DNA of 64,000 nucleotides from Pogostemon cablin (lineage: Eukaryota; Streptophyta; Magnoliopsida; Lamiales; Lamiaceae), in contig CM042996.1 in NCBI GenBank assembly GCA_023678885.1, forward strand, positions 8,242,602 to 8,306,601. Reading direction: 5' to 3'. The notes beneath the pieces are model-generated. The model was not told the origin of the DNA. It ran no database searches and saw nothing but the letters and a program-made list of their open reading frames with translations. The position numbers and the translations under genes were made by a program. How positions within the stretch are numbered: position 1 is the stretch's first letter; each line of letters starts with the position of its first letter. Positions 24,486-37,046 of this stretch are shown here, in pieces.

Positions 24486-25018
24486 GGCAAAAACTTGTGT
24501 GTCCCCGTGACACACCATGCGCCCATATCCTTTAGTATTAAATTGTATACTCCCTCCGTCCCATAAATTATTTCACACTTTCCTTTCTTATCCGTCCCTC
24601 AAAGTATTTCACACTTTACTTTTATTAAAATTGGTAAAGAATACACTATAATAATACTCACTTTTTACACACATACCAATATAATACTCACTTTTTCACA
24701 TATCTCAATAGCTTTATACAACTTTTTTATTAAATTAACCCAAATATTTCTTCTCTTTCTTACTTTATACATAAAAATGTAAATTTTTCTTAAACTCCGC
24801 GCAACACAATACGTGAAATACTTGCCGGGACGGAGGGAGTACATATTAATATAAAGACGTATACCCTTTATTTACTGAAAAAATAAAAAATATTAATGAA
24901 AAGTGTATACCCTTTAAAACAAAATGTTGTAACCTTATTAATTAAAATGTATACCATTTAGAGCAAAATGTTGTACCCTTATACATTTTGTGCACCTGAG
25001 GACACAAGAGACCAACTC
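24486..25018. mobile_element. Mutator-type MITE with 9-bp TSD, carrying a nested Stowaway
   Basis: Ends are GGCAAAAACTTGTGTGTCCC and, from the right inward, GAGTTGGTCTCTTGTGTCCT. The 9-bp direct repeat TATATTTTT flanks it at 24477-24485 and 25019-25027. Inside are GTATACCCTTT-type repeats. A copy without the nested element lies in opposite orientation at 55895-56129. Confidence 0.8.
24550..24839. mobile_element. Stowaway-type MITE (290 bp) nested in the MITE at 24486-25018
   Basis: TIRs CTCCCTCCGTCCCATAAATT and, from the right, CTCCCTCCGTCCCGGCAAGT. TA duplications at 24548-24549 and 24840-24841. The paralogous site in 55895-56129 (minus strand, AAATGGTGTAATATTTAG) lacks this sequence and has a single TA. 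Confidence 0.93.
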
Positions 25019-25027
25019 TATATTTTT

Positions 25028-25868
<841 letters not shown>

Positions 25869-26191
25869 TTATGTTTGGAGAGAAGGGTTTGAAGGAGGGA
25901 TTTTCATGTTTGAATGTCACCTGAAATCAATGGATTTATAATTCGAAGATTTTAAATCAATGGATTTCAAATCTTAGATTTGATTTTGAATTTTTTTTAG
26001 TTGTTTTTTATTGGATTTCAAATCCTTTCTCAAATCGTGTCATTTGAAATCCTTCCGTTGTTGTGTAATTGATATATTAATATATAAAAATAGTATACAA
26101 AATTAATAAATTAATTAAAATATATATATATATATTTTTTAATTTTAAACCCAGCCTACCCCACCCCTACCCCCTGCCTACCCCCACCTCC
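25869..26191. mobile_element. PIF/Harbinger-like element copy 1, left part
   Basis: Starting TTATGTTTGGAGAGAAGG, this segment matches the complement of the right half of copy 2 (55181 down to about 54170), including AAATCTTAGATTTGATTTTG, TGAAATCCTTCCGTTGT and a C-rich CCCAGCCTACCCC block. It is cut at 26191 by copia LTR sequence; the element resumes at 47976. A TA-rich stretch at 26118-26140 is a short version of the long (TA)n in copy 2. Confidence 0.75.
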
Positions 26192-26677
26192 TATTGGTGT
26201 TCGATCATTTGGTTAATATGAACCTTTAGGGTTCCATACGATTCTATATCAGCGGAAGCATGAATATAAAATCATATTACCTTTCACCAGGGTATGTTGA
26301 AGTAGAGGAATTCTCTCAGACAGCTTGCGCGACCTCACAACTTTGGGCATAACTTCCTCAACTAATCTCCGATTTGAGTGATTTTTACGCCAAAACGATC
26401 CTCTTTTCCGTGGCTTTCCAATAGTATATCACAAGACGAGTATTGAGCTCCACATGATTACAGAAAAATCATGGAAGTTGACAATCAGGTTGCTGAAAAT
26501 AACCTCTTGATCTTCTACTTTTTCTCAAGTCTAATCTTGACGTCGTGTGCGCGACGATCCTCAGGATCCTCTCAATCTGTAATCCTCCCTCAAACTTGCG
26601 TGTGTTTCATGCAGGAATTAGGGTTTCTAGATCACTAAGATTATTAAAACATTGTTCAATACAAAAGCTAGACTTTT
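26192..26677 (-). mobile_element. Inverted, internally deleted copia LTR fragment
   Basis: On the minus strand this is the LTR start (CTAGCTTTTGTATTGAACAA) fused after a deletion to the LTR 3' part (ending CCAAATGATCGAACACCAA). It lies head-to-head with the plus-strand LTR that begins abruptly at 26678 with GACTCTCTATCGGTATGG. This looks like a rearranged LTR rather than a separate insertion. Confidence 0.7.
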
Positions 26678-27659
26678 AGTGACTCTCTATCGGTATGGTT
26701 GTAGTGTGATTTGGCATTACTTTGTCTTGACTATAGAATCACATTAGTGCACTTAGTGTGTGTTGAGTAGGACAGCTTGAGATTGTTCGACTTGTACTGT
26801 CTATATAGGAGAACTTGATCTCAATTATTATGGATGTTCGTGCTCTTAATCCATATAAAATAACCTCGACACGTAAGGCAGTATGTATTTCTTTGATTCA
26901 TCATTGGATGAGATTTACATGTATTAAATCAACAAACTCGGTGAGTTGGGAAGTAGTGCTGTCTTTATGGTGTGTTGTTGATTGTAGAAGGAATCCGTAT
27001 CCTATTTAGGTTGATGATGTCCCCTTGAGGAGCTCATAAGGTTTATCATGTAAATCTTGCAAGTGGATTAATTTCGGCATGATAATAAGATTGAGTGGAA
27101 CTACTCTCGGATGAGATATTAATTAATTTGAGTTGTCAGTAACTTAATTAATTAATGGGCATTGTATATCTTAAACATGGAGAGACTGTCGGGCTCATAA
27201 TAAGAAGGTGCCCATAACGTAATTATAGGATTGGAGCGGCAGTGCAGTAATAATATTTTAGTGGACTATATTATTATTATTGGACTTAAGTATAAGCTTT
27301 GGGCTAAGCTTGGATACTTAAGTCCAATGGAGGCCCAACTCCAATTTCTCTTCTTGGTCCCTGCTGTAGCCCATATATATAAGTTATCACAGCTTCCTGA
27401 AACCCTCACTCTGCGCCGTTTTCAACATGAAAGAGATGAGAGAAAGAAGATTGAGAGAATCTGAAGATCGTCGCCCACATGACGTCAGGATTGAACTTGG
27501 GGAATACAGCAGAAGATCAAGTGGTTGTTCTCTGCAGCTATACTTCAACAACATACCCTAATGAAAGGTAATGCGAACTTTGAATACTTATTGCTTCCGC
27601 TGATTAAGTTTGCATGGAACCCTAATTGTTCACGCTATCCAAATGATTGAACGCCAACA
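26678..27659 (+). repeat. Copia 5' LTR (5'-truncated)
   Basis: The LTR ends GATTGAACGCCAACA at 27659. A TATATATAA box at 27374-27382 is a plausible promoter. The first about 200 bp expected from the 3' LTR (33431-33623) are missing. Confidence 0.8.
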
Positions 27660-27660
27660 A

Positions 27661-27673
27661 TTAGTATCAGAGC
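27661..27673 (+). other. Copia primer-binding site
   Basis: TTAGTATCAGAGC is one mismatch from TTGGTATCAGAGC, complementary to initiator Met tRNA, one base after the LTR end. Confidence 0.85.
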
Positions 27674-29464
27674 ATCGGTTTCGTGGTGAAACGTGATACG
27701 TTGGGCTAGGGTTTAACTATTATACGTGATTCAATTATTGTATAGAAAGCATGATAATTAGGTTTGGTATATGTGTGAATTATCCATGAAATCCTATGTG
27801 TTTTATCGCTGTAATCTGCCTGTATACCTTGCAGTTCGAACATGCTGAAACACACACAAAATGGCTGTACGCTGGTGGCTGGTGAAAGGTGTGAAAGGGT
27901 GGCGACGGTTGTTGGACGACTGACGATGGTGTCTGGAAAAGGCAATGGAAACCGCGCACGGTTGCGGCTGGAAAATGGGCGTGCTGTACTGGAAATCGGG
28001 CACATTCCCGAGCGAAGAGCCTAGCATGGCGCTCAGTGACACGCTCGTCATGACGCTCATTTTAGTGCTTTTCGGGTGAGCTTCAGGGAGAGGCACAGCT
28101 TTTTGGGCTTGGCAGCAGCTTTCCGGGCGAGCTTTCGGGTGAGGCACAGCTTTCCGAGCATGCTTCCGGCGAGTCTATCATGGTATCCAAGTGCGGCGCT
28201 CGTTATGGTGGCTATCTGAGCAAGGCTGGTAGTAGCTTTCTGGGCGAGGCAGCTTTCGGGCGTGTTCTTGTTGAAATCGAGCGTGATGCCGAGTGAAAGG
28301 CTGGGCGGGCCGCCCGGTAGTATGCACGGCGAGGAACCCGATGATTTATAGAAATCGTGCATAACTGTTGCAATCCGGGCGACCAACCGGGCATTGGTGT
28401 CGTGTGTCTGATTTTCTTCCGAGCGAGTCGACGATTTGGAATGTTGCGCACGGCAGCGCTGGTGGCAATGGTTGGCAGATGCGTGGGTGACAGTTCCGGC
28501 AGTGATTGATGGTGATCGGACCCAGTCCTGTTGCGGTGGACGAAGTGTGGAAGCAGATTCTGCTCAACTCAAGTTAAGCAATGGATGCTGATCGAGTCAA
28601 GTTTAGACCTGCAGCATAGTTTGTCAGTTTTGGTTTCGGGGCGCTGCCCCAACCCCGCGACCTGTCCAGGCAGGTCAATCCCTGAAACCTCACCATGGAG
28701 GTCGAACCCCGGAAAGTCGCAGTTGCTCAATTCTATGCTTGGTGGCAAACAATCGAATTTGCCAATTTTATATATAACTACTTTAATTGTTTTAATTTAA
28801 TGATTATTGTTATATATGTGAGCATGTTCTATGTGATTTATTGCTTAAAATAGAAGCATGCTAGGATGTGTATTTTATTATTGGAATATTATATGCATGT
28901 TAAAAACCCTCGGTGTTAAATAACTAAGTGAGAAAGGGGATTGGTAAATAATTCCTACAGCCTCCATTATTGGTTTGTAAGTGATGTGAATAAACTTGCG
29001 TGTTGGCATAGAACATCCTCCCCATCGGATGAGTTTATTCACGGATCACTGGTACAAACTTCTTTATGATGATCTTAGGAAGTTATCCGAGCACATGTGT
29101 ACTTCTCTATCTGCAAGGCACATAAGCTTGGGCCGCAGACTTGAGATCAAATAATGGTATACATTTAGATGCAAATAATAAATGTCCTCCTCATTGGAGT
29201 TATTGTTGTTATTTGCATGGCTAAAGAGAAACCGACTATTAATTATTTTGTCATAAAGTTAGGTTGACAAATGAAATTAATGGGTAAAACCTTCTCTTAT
29301 AAATATTCGGCTTTGTATACGTCCACACTATCGTGGCATGAAGACTCACTGTGCTTGAGATGTTGGTGAATTTTATTTTATATTGTTTTTGAGAGAATCA
29401 ATATAAATTAATAAATTCGAAGTGTTTGATCCGTTTATTTATTTATGATTCTCAGGATTTTCAA
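27674..29464 (+). other. Copia leader with GC-rich block
   Basis: The 1.8-kb untranslated leader has a GC-rich block (about 27840-28720) with repeated phrases GGGCGAGCTTTCGGGTGAGG and GCTTTC(C/T)GGGC. Short open frames on both strands there show no protein similarity I recognise. The gag-proximal part (28900-29464) matches the leader of the sister element at 9264-9930, but the GC-rich block does not obviously do so. Confidence 0.6.
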
Positions 29465-30292
29465 ATGGCACTCAACTCACTTTCTGTTATACTTAAAGAA
29501 CACAAACTTACTAGCACAAATTATATTGACTGAAAACGAAACATGGACATTGTTTTAACAACTGAAGATTATATCTTTGTTCTCACTGAGAAATATCCTC
29601 CGGAACCTACTGATGCCTCTACCAAAGAGCAAAGAGTTGCTTATAATAGGTGGGTCAAAGCTGATAGGATGGCTAAGTGCTATATTTTGGCTTCTATGTC
29701 AAATGTGCTTCACACTCAGCATCAAGCTATGAACACTGCCTATGATATGATGCATAATCTTAGGGAACTCTTCGGGCACCAGAGTCGTCCTGCTAGGTCT
29801 AAAGGCATGTCAGTACTGATAAACACTAAAATGGCTGAGGGCACTTCTGTAAGAGAGCATGTCCTTAGGATGATGGGCCAACTCAATGAGTTGGAGGTTC
29901 TTGGAGCTGAAATCAATGGGGAAACCCAAGTGATATCATACTCCAAAGCTTGCCTAGGAGTTTTGAACAGTTTTGCCTGAACTACGGTATGAACAAACAT
30001 TTACACACATTGGCGGAACTTCTGACAGAACTTGTGGCGCCTGAAGAACTGTTTCGTCGTGCTCCTTAGGTTCATGTTATTGGAAGATGCTACTTATCCT
30101 AGGCTGAAAGGCGGTAGGAATAAGAAGAAGCAAGAAAATTCAGCGCCGGTGAACCAAGTGAAAGCAAAGGCTGGTGCGGTCAAGAAGCCTAAAGGCAAGT
30201 GTTTCAAATGCAAGCAGTCGGGACACTACAAGGCTGACTGCCCTCTTCTGAAGGGGAACAAGAATGGTAAGTCTTATATACTGGTTGTTGAA
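29465..30292 (+). pseudogene. Copia gag (UBN2-type, CCHC zinc knuckle)
   Basis: The frame starts at ATG 29465 (MALNSLSVILKEHKLTSTNY), the canonical copia gag opening. It meets a TGA at 29531 where the family has a Trp codon, then runs openly through RWVKADRMAKCYILASMSN, MMHNLRELFGHQSRPARSKG and MAEGTSVREHVLRMMGQLNE (UBN2 gag domain) to a frameshift near 29965. After KGG.RNKKKQ the zinc knuckle CFKCKQSGHYKADC (CX2CX4HX4C, about 30200-30241) is intact. Gag would assemble the virus-like particle and bind RNA. One stop and at least one frameshift. Confidence 0.9.
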
Positions 30293-33200
30293 TTGTGTTT
30301 ATCGGCTGTATCTACTGACACTTGGTGTATAGATACGGGAGCCACTGACCATGTCTGCAATTCTTTGCAGGGATTCCACCAAACCCGACAGCTTAGTGAT
30401 GGGGAGATTACCATAATCATGGGGAATGCTACAAGTGTAGCGGTTGTTGTAGTGGGAGACGGCTATTTATTTTTTAGTATGAATAAAACTCTTGTTTTGA
30501 GGGATTGTCTTTAAGTACCTCATTTTAGAAAGAATTTAATTTCGGTTTCTAAATTGTTTATGGATGGTTATTCTGTTTCTTTTAATGACAAGGTTGTTTT
30601 AAGGAAAAATGGAATTTTTATCTGTGATGGTGCATTGATAGATAATTTGTATATTCTTAATCCAATTTCTCCTACGGTACAACAAATTGAAACGAATGAT
30701 ATATCTACTAATAAGAGAAAAGAACCTTCGAAAATGAACCAAACATATCTTTGGCATCTAAGACTAGGTCATATTAACTTGAGTAGGATTCAAAGGTTGA
30801 TAGCTGATGGACCTCTAAGTTCATTAGTAGTGGAAAATTATCCAACTTGCGAATCCTGCTTGGAAGGAAAAATGACCAAAAGGCCTTTTAAGGCAAAGGG
30901 GTATAGAGCCAAGGATCTGTTGGAATTGGTTCATTCTGATTTATGTGGTCCTATGTCTGTCCAGGCAAGAGGTGGTTATGAATACTTCGTCTCTTTTATT
31001 GATAACTATTTTAGATACAGATATATTTATTTGATGCGCTGCAAGTCTGAGTGCTTTGATAAATTCAAAGAGTACAAGGCTGATGTGGAAAAGCAACTTG
31101 GAAAATATATCAAGACACTACGATCTGATCATGGTGTTGAATACCTCTTAGGAGAGTTTAGGAATTATGTATCGGAGGAAGGGATAGAATCCCAATTGTT
31201 TGCACCGGGCACACCCCAGCAGAATGGTGTAGTGGAAAGAAGGAATAAGACTCTTATGGAAATGGTAAGATCAATGATGAGTTATTCAAAATTACCAAAT
31301 TCGTTATGGGACATGCCTTAGGAACAACGACTTACATTTTAAACTTAGTACCTTCTAAATCGGTAGCCTCCACACCCACAGAACTGTGGACAGGGTATAA
31401 GCCTAGTCTCAAACATGTTTGGATTTGTGGTGCCCCGGCACATGTTTTAAAGGCGGATGCTGGTAAGTTAGAATCACGAACTAAAGTTTGTCTGTTTATA
31501 GGATATCCTAGAGGAACGAAAGGTGGTTTGTTTTATAATCCAAAAGACCAAAAGGTAATCGTTAGCACGAACGCTAGATTTTTGGAAGATGATTATATTA
31601 TGAATCACAAACCCATGAGTAAAATTATTTTAGAAGAAGTAAGAGGGGAAACACCAAACATAATACCAACTGTACAAGAGGATATACCATAGGACACTAC
31701 ACCGCATGTCACACCTGATACATAATTGCCTGCGGAGCCTCGTCATAGTGGGAGGGTTGTGAGATAACCAGATAGATTCATGGGATTGGGAGAGTCATCT
31801 GACTTGGTCCCGGGTGAACTTGAAATTAACTCATGGAATTACAACGAAGCACTACAAGATAAATATGCTCAATCATGGCAAAAGGCAATGCAATATGAAA
31901 TAGAATCCATGTATTCTAATCAAATCTGGGAGCTTGTAGAACTACCCAATGGTGTAAAAGCTATTGGATGCAAGTGGGTCTATAAAAGAAAAAAAGGATC
32001 TGACGGTAAGGTAGAAACCTTTAAAGCAAGGCTTGTCGCTAAAGGATATACTCAGAAAGAAGGAATCGATTATGAGGAAACCTTCTCACCTGTGGCCATG
32101 CTTAAGTCAATCCGGATTTTTTTATCCATTGCTGCTCATATGGATTATGAGGTTTGGCAAATGGATGTCAAGACAGCTTTCCTGAATGGAAGTCTTGAGA
32201 AAAACATCAATATGAAGCAACTAGAGGGTTTCATTGCAAAGGGCGAATAACATCTTGTGTGTAAGCTTAATAGGTCCATTTATGGATTGAAACAAGCTTC
32301 AAGATCATAGAACATCCATTTTGATGAAGTAATCCAGTCATATGGATTTATTCAATGTCCGGGTGAATCATATGTGTACAAGAAGTGTGATGGAAACGTA
32401 GTGGTATTCTTGTACTCTACATGGATGATATTTTTCTCATTGGAAACAATGTAAAGGTATTGTCGGGTGTAAGGGTATGGCTTTCCAAGCAGTTTGAGAT
32501 GAAGGACTTAAGAGAAGCCGGACACATTCTTGGGATTAAATTAATAAGGGATCGCAAGAAAAGAATGTTATACTTGTCCCAAGCTTTATACATTAATACA
32601 ATTCTGGCTCATTTTAGCGTGCAAGATTCCAAGAAAGATTTTCTATCTTTCAGACATGGAATACCTCTATATAAGGATATGTGTCCAAAGACACAACAAG
32701 AAATAGAGAAAATGAAGCTGGTACCTTATGCTTCGGCAGTAGCAAGTCTCATGTATGCTATGCTATGTACGAGATCGGATATCTGTTATTCCATGGGCAT
32801 GGTCAGTAGGTATCAAAGTAATCCAGGATAAGGGCATTGGACTGCGGTAAAACATATTTTGAAGTACCTGCGAAGGACTAGGGAATATGTGCTGATTTAC
32901 TAGGCAGATACTTTGTTACCTTTAGGTTATACTGATTCGGATTTACAGTCAGATAGGATGCTAGTAAATCCACCTTGGGTGATGTGTTTACTCTTGGAGG
33001 AGGAGCCATAATATGGAGGAGTGTAAAGCAGAAATGCGTTGTGAACTCCACTATGGAAGCTGAATATGTAGCAGCCTCTGAGGCAGCTAAAGAAGCTGTA
33101 TGGCTTAGAAACTTCTTGATGGACTTGGATGTGATTCCTGGTTTACCCAAAGCGATCACAATTTATTGTGATAATAGTGGTGCAGTAGCAAACTTGAAGG

Positions 33201-33408
33201 AACCTGAGCCTATAAGGCGAGTAAACACATTGAGCGCAAGTACCACCTGATACGAGACATCGTTAAAAGATGGGAGGTCATTGTCGCTAAGATTGCATAG
33301 GAGGATAACCTAGCTGATTCTTTTATTAAGAGCCTTCCAGCGAAAGCATTCGATGGGCATGTAAATGGAATGGGAATTAGATGCGTGTCAGCAGATTTGA
33401 CAGCGTAG
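30293..33408 (+). pseudogene. Copia pol: protease, integrase, reverse transcriptase, RNase H
   Basis: Protease: WCIDTGATDHVCN with the D-T/S-G-A active site. GAG-pre-integrase and integrase: WHLRLGHIN...CESCLEGK zinc finger, and the DDE residues in VHSDLCGP, LRSDHGVEY and QQNGVVERRN all present (30554-31321). Integrase C-terminus: CLFIGYPRGTKGG and NARFLEDDYIMNH. RT: GCKWVYKRKKGSDG, FKARLVAKGYTQ, VWQMDVKTAFLNG, then a stop at 32248 and YMDD at 32418-32429 after a one-base deletion. RNase H: STMEAEYVAASEAAKEAVWL and ITIYCDNSGAVAN. The end is TAG at 33406-33408. Domain order integrase before RT marks Ty1/copia. Stops and frameshifts near 30512, 31318, 31690, 32248, 32829 and 33220. Confidence 0.92.
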
Positions 33409-33420
33409 TCTTTTAGTATA

Positions 33421-33430
33421 AGTGGGAGAT
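33421..33430 (+). other. Copia polypurine tract
   Basis: AGTGGGAGAT immediately precedes the 3' LTR (TGTTAG). The sister copy has the same tract at 7194-7206. Confidence 0.8.
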
Positions 33431-33627
33431 TGTTAGATTTATTTGAAATGAGAATCACATGATCAAACGTATTGCATATTATAATTTATTTATACGTTTG
33501 TGAAAAAATCCATTTACTTTATACTGTAGATAATATGATGTGCGACAACACGCGAAAGATCATATTATCGATTTCCTTATAAAGTATAAACAGATGCTCA
33601 CAACCGAGATAGATGAGGACTCTCTAT
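33431..33627 (+). repeat. Copia 3' LTR, first part (to the Athila insertion)
   Basis: Begins TGTTAGATTTATTTGAAATG and ends ...GAGGACTCTCTAT, the final TCTAT (33623-33627) being the target duplication of the Athila element. Confidence 0.88.
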
Positions 33628-33837
33628 TGATCGTTGTTATTTTCACCTAGGTTTTAGTGTCTTTGTTCGTGATTTTCGAATGTTTTTATCCGTATTTGTG
33701 TGACTTTTGGTGGAGTTATTGCAATTATGAGAAATGTGGTTTGGATTGATAGAATTGTGTAAATGAGCTTAAATTTGTTAAAACAGTCAAGAAATGGAGA
33801 AAAATAGAATCGGGAACAAAATGTAGATAGAAGTACA

Positions 33838-34070
33838 AAGCTCGCCCAGGAGGATGGCCGTGTTCTGGCGCACGAGCCATGCAGTAGTGCACGCCCCGTG
33901 TGCAGAACATGGGCCTGTAAGAGGAAGCCGTGCAGTATCGTCTGAAAATGCTACACGCCCATGATTGAGGCCGTATAGCGCAGCTCGAGCAGTGTCCGGA
34001 AGCATGCACAACACACTGAAGTAGGTGTGCACTACACAAGCCGTGCGCTGCTACACGGCCCGTGTAGGTG
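33838..34070. repeat. Palindromic CACGG/CCGTG motif cluster in the 5' LTR U3
   Basis: The words CTACACGG, CCGTGTAG, CACGAGCC, GCCGTGCAG and variants recur in both orientations, ending with the perfect 17-nt palindrome CTACACGGCCCGTGTAG (34051-34067). The matching block in the 3' LTR is 46095-46325, and a related block lies internally at 42008-42260. Confidence 0.8.
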
Positions 34071-34127
34071 AAAAAACCAGTGCAGATTTCAGAATGTTCT
34101 GGAAGCTTTCATAAGATCCATTAGTGA

Positions 34128-34134
34128 TATAAAA
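34128..34134 (+). promoter_or_regulatory. LTR TATA box
   Basis: TATAAAA, with the counterpart at 46382-46388 in the 3' LTR. It sits about 500 bp after the LTR start, just downstream of the GC-rich cluster. Confidence 0.5.
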
Positions 34135-35295
34135 GGGTGACTTGTGCAAATTTTGAAAGAGGAGATCATAATTAGAACAGTTACATACACTCCACACCAC
34201 ATTTTCACACACTAGATCCATTTGATTCATCTCCATCCTTTAGATCCATCAATTTCACTTGATCTTCAACAATTAATCCATTACTCCATCCATCAACCCA
34301 TCCATCCACCATTTGAGAAGAGGAAAACATCAAGGATTGAAGAAGTTAGCATTTTGAAGAGAAGGAAGGTTTCTCCATGAAAGGGAAGTCAATCTACTTT
34401 TCATTTGTTGATGTTCTTCTTATTTTGGCTCAAATGGAGCAAGCCTTTGATTGTATTAATACAAACACAATGTGTAGTGGCTAGTCCTATAGGAGGGCTA
34501 ATCATATGATTAGTTGAGAAGAATGCTAGATATGTAGGATTTGAGATGTTGAATTGAGTTAATTTTGGACTTCCTTTTATGATTAATGAATCATGTTTCA
34601 TTTCAATACTTGTGTGATTAAATTCGCTATTCATAGTGTTAGGATGGTCATTCCAATATTATGATTAGATGTTTAATTGAATCATATATTAAAGTGAGCA
34701 TGCATGTTAGTGTGAGGGGAGGTAAGTCATACCCTTCTTATGCTTAGAACACTCATAGAGGGACACTTAAGAAATTGAGTGAAAAGAACCAAACTTATGG
34801 TCATGTATCTTAAGGGAATTGAGATTAAGCACAATCTTAGGAGATTTAGACTTGTAAAAGAGTCGAGAACCTAATTACCTTGGCCATAGGGATTTGGGGT
34901 AAAAAAGTGATTGCTTTTAGTCCACAAATTAATGAAGTTCACCATCAAGAGTTATGCATATCTAGTTAGATTCTTAACCATGATTATGATTAGCCTTGCT
35001 CTCTTCTTAAGTGAATTCTATCTCCATCTTATTCATCATTTGTTTGTTGTTTGATCCAAAACATTGTTAGTTCATATTTTTTAGTTAATTAAGTAGAACA
35101 ATAAGTAGTAATTTCAATACCAAACAATAAATCTTTTTTTCTTACAAAGCATAAATCAATGAAAAATTCGGACATAACCATGAGTTTACTTTCCCTTGGG
35201 ACGACATTATTATAAATTTTGTACTTGGTCACACGTGTACTCGACGATAGAGTCTCTTACTCTTACACATTTTGCTAGAAATGCGACTAAGAACA

Positions 35296-35312
35296 TGGCA
35301 CCGCTTGTCGGG
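35296..35312 (+). other. Athila primer-binding site
   Basis: TGGCACCGCTTGTCGGG follows the LTR end directly. It resembles the tRNA-Asp-type PBS TGGCGCCGTTGCCGGGG typical of plant Athila/Tat gypsy elements. Confidence 0.8.
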
Positions 35313-35441
35313 AAAAAGTTAAACTTTTGGTTGTAACGAGTTTGAAGTTGATTAGTTTTGATAAGGATATTTCTTTTATTTGTTTACTTGTTTACTTGTC
35401 TTGGTTACTTGGAGAGCTAATTTGGAAATTCTTGTAGGTAC

Positions 35442-37046
35442 ATGCGAACTCATTCAAGGTCTCAATTTATTGAACCTTTGAACTTGGAATTAGAAGCTAC
35501 CTTAAGAAGACAAAGAAGAGGAGTGTTAGAACCGACAGAGGAAATTATGGAAAACGTAAGGGATAATGCAAATATGGTTGATGAAGAAGGTAATATGAGG
35601 AATTTTTAAGGAGGTGATAATGTTCGAGGAGGAAATGTTATTCCGGAGTTTGTGCCACAAGCTTATGCGCAACAAATGCACTTGCAAAATCAACAATTGC
35701 AAGCAATTATTCAAAGCTTGATGGCACAACAAGAAGCTAGAGATAACCAACAAACTCCTCCGGTGGTGCAAAATCAACCTCGGGGCCAAGGTCATAATGG
35801 AGCAGAGATGAACATCTGAGATCATTTCCAACCTCAGTTTGGGAATTAAGCCATGGGACTGCCGCTTAATGTTAATAATTTTGAGATCAAGACAGGATTG
35901 ATCAATATGGTGCAAGCAAACCAATTTAGAGGTGGAACGATTGAATATCCAAATGCTCACCTATCGCAGTTCACGGAGTTAGCTAACACCATCAAGATTA
36001 ACGGAGTGAGTGACGATATTGTCAAGATGAAGCTCTTTTCATTTTCATTAAGGGATAGAGCTAAGGCTTGGTTCCATATTATACCTCCGGGATCTTATAA
36101 TATATGGAGAGAGTTGGCTCAAAGGTTCCTAAGCAAGTATTTTCCACCATCAAAGATGTTGCATCTAAAAGGTTAAATATTGCAATTTAAGCAAATGCCT
36201 CTTGAAACTTTTAGTGAGACTTGGGACCGGTTCAAAGAAATGCTAAGGAAGTGTCCACAACATGGATTTCCCGAAGATCAACAAGTTGGATTTTTCTATG
36301 CCGGATTGAATGGGAGTGAACAAATGTTTGTTGATGCTTCATCGGGAGGTTCTATATTGGGGCAAACTTTGAAGAGAGCAATTGTTATATGTGGAGAGAT
36401 TACTTTGAATACGGGTCAATGGCCTATGGATCGAGTTGTGGGAATGTATGAAAGAGAGAGAATTGCTAAGATGGAAAAAGTGTGCTTGCAACAAGTGAAA
36501 AAGGTAGAGGTGCCTAAGGAAGATGTAACCGATAAGGCAATCACGTAGATACTTAGGAGAATGAATGCTAATTTGCAAGTGTCTCCAGATTCTTTGTCCA
36601 AACCTATGGTAAGTCAACAAGTGCTTGAAAATCCTCACCAAGGTATGTCATTGCCTTTGATGAGTCAACAAGTATTTCCTAATCCTCAACAAGGCATGAC
36701 TATGCCTAATATGGGTCAATCTTCTCAAAGTTGTCAAATGCCGACATCTTTGCCTCAACAAAGTATGTCCTCTAATTTCAGAATTCAAGATACATGGTGT
36801 CCACCTGAGATGTCACTTGAGGAAGTTGCCTTCATGCAAGGAAGGAACTTTCAAGGAAATTATGGTGGTAGCTTTGAAAATCATGGAGGAGGATATCCAC
36901 AAAGGCAAGGAGGATGGGGGCAAGGTAACTTTCGAGGAAATTTCAATCAACCTCGTAGGTATAAAAATTTATCATATGGAAATCAAGGGAACGCCCTCAC
37001 TCTTCCACCGGGCATCAATCCGGGGGGAGAAAACTCAAAATGGTGA
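35442..37046 (+). pseudogene. Athila gag
   Basis: One reading frame can be followed from ATG 35442 (MRTHSRSQFIEPLNLELEA) to 37046, broken by in-frame stops near 35607, 35818, 35847, 36174 and 36546 but without frameshift. A Gln-rich stretch is followed by the retrotransposon gag domain (FRGGTIEYPNAHLSQFTELA, then LRDRAKAWFHIIPPGSYNIW, FLSKYFPPSK) and a Gln/Gly-rich C-terminus. The gag protein would form the particle. No CCHC knuckle is seen, which is common in Athila gag. Several stops are single-base changes from expected sense codons. Confidence 0.88.

Larger units (their letters stand above)
33628..35295 (+). repeat. Athila 5' LTR
   Basis: 1668 bp, TG...CA ends. A TATAAAA box at 34128-34134 lies just after a GC-rich motif cluster (33838-34070), so the cluster occupies the likely U3 upstream-promoter region. 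Confidence 0.92.

Noticed and set aside
26815..28800. Plus- and minus-strand open frames in the copia LTR and leader
   Set aside because: They overlap LTR and leader sequence and match nothing; gag begins at 29465.
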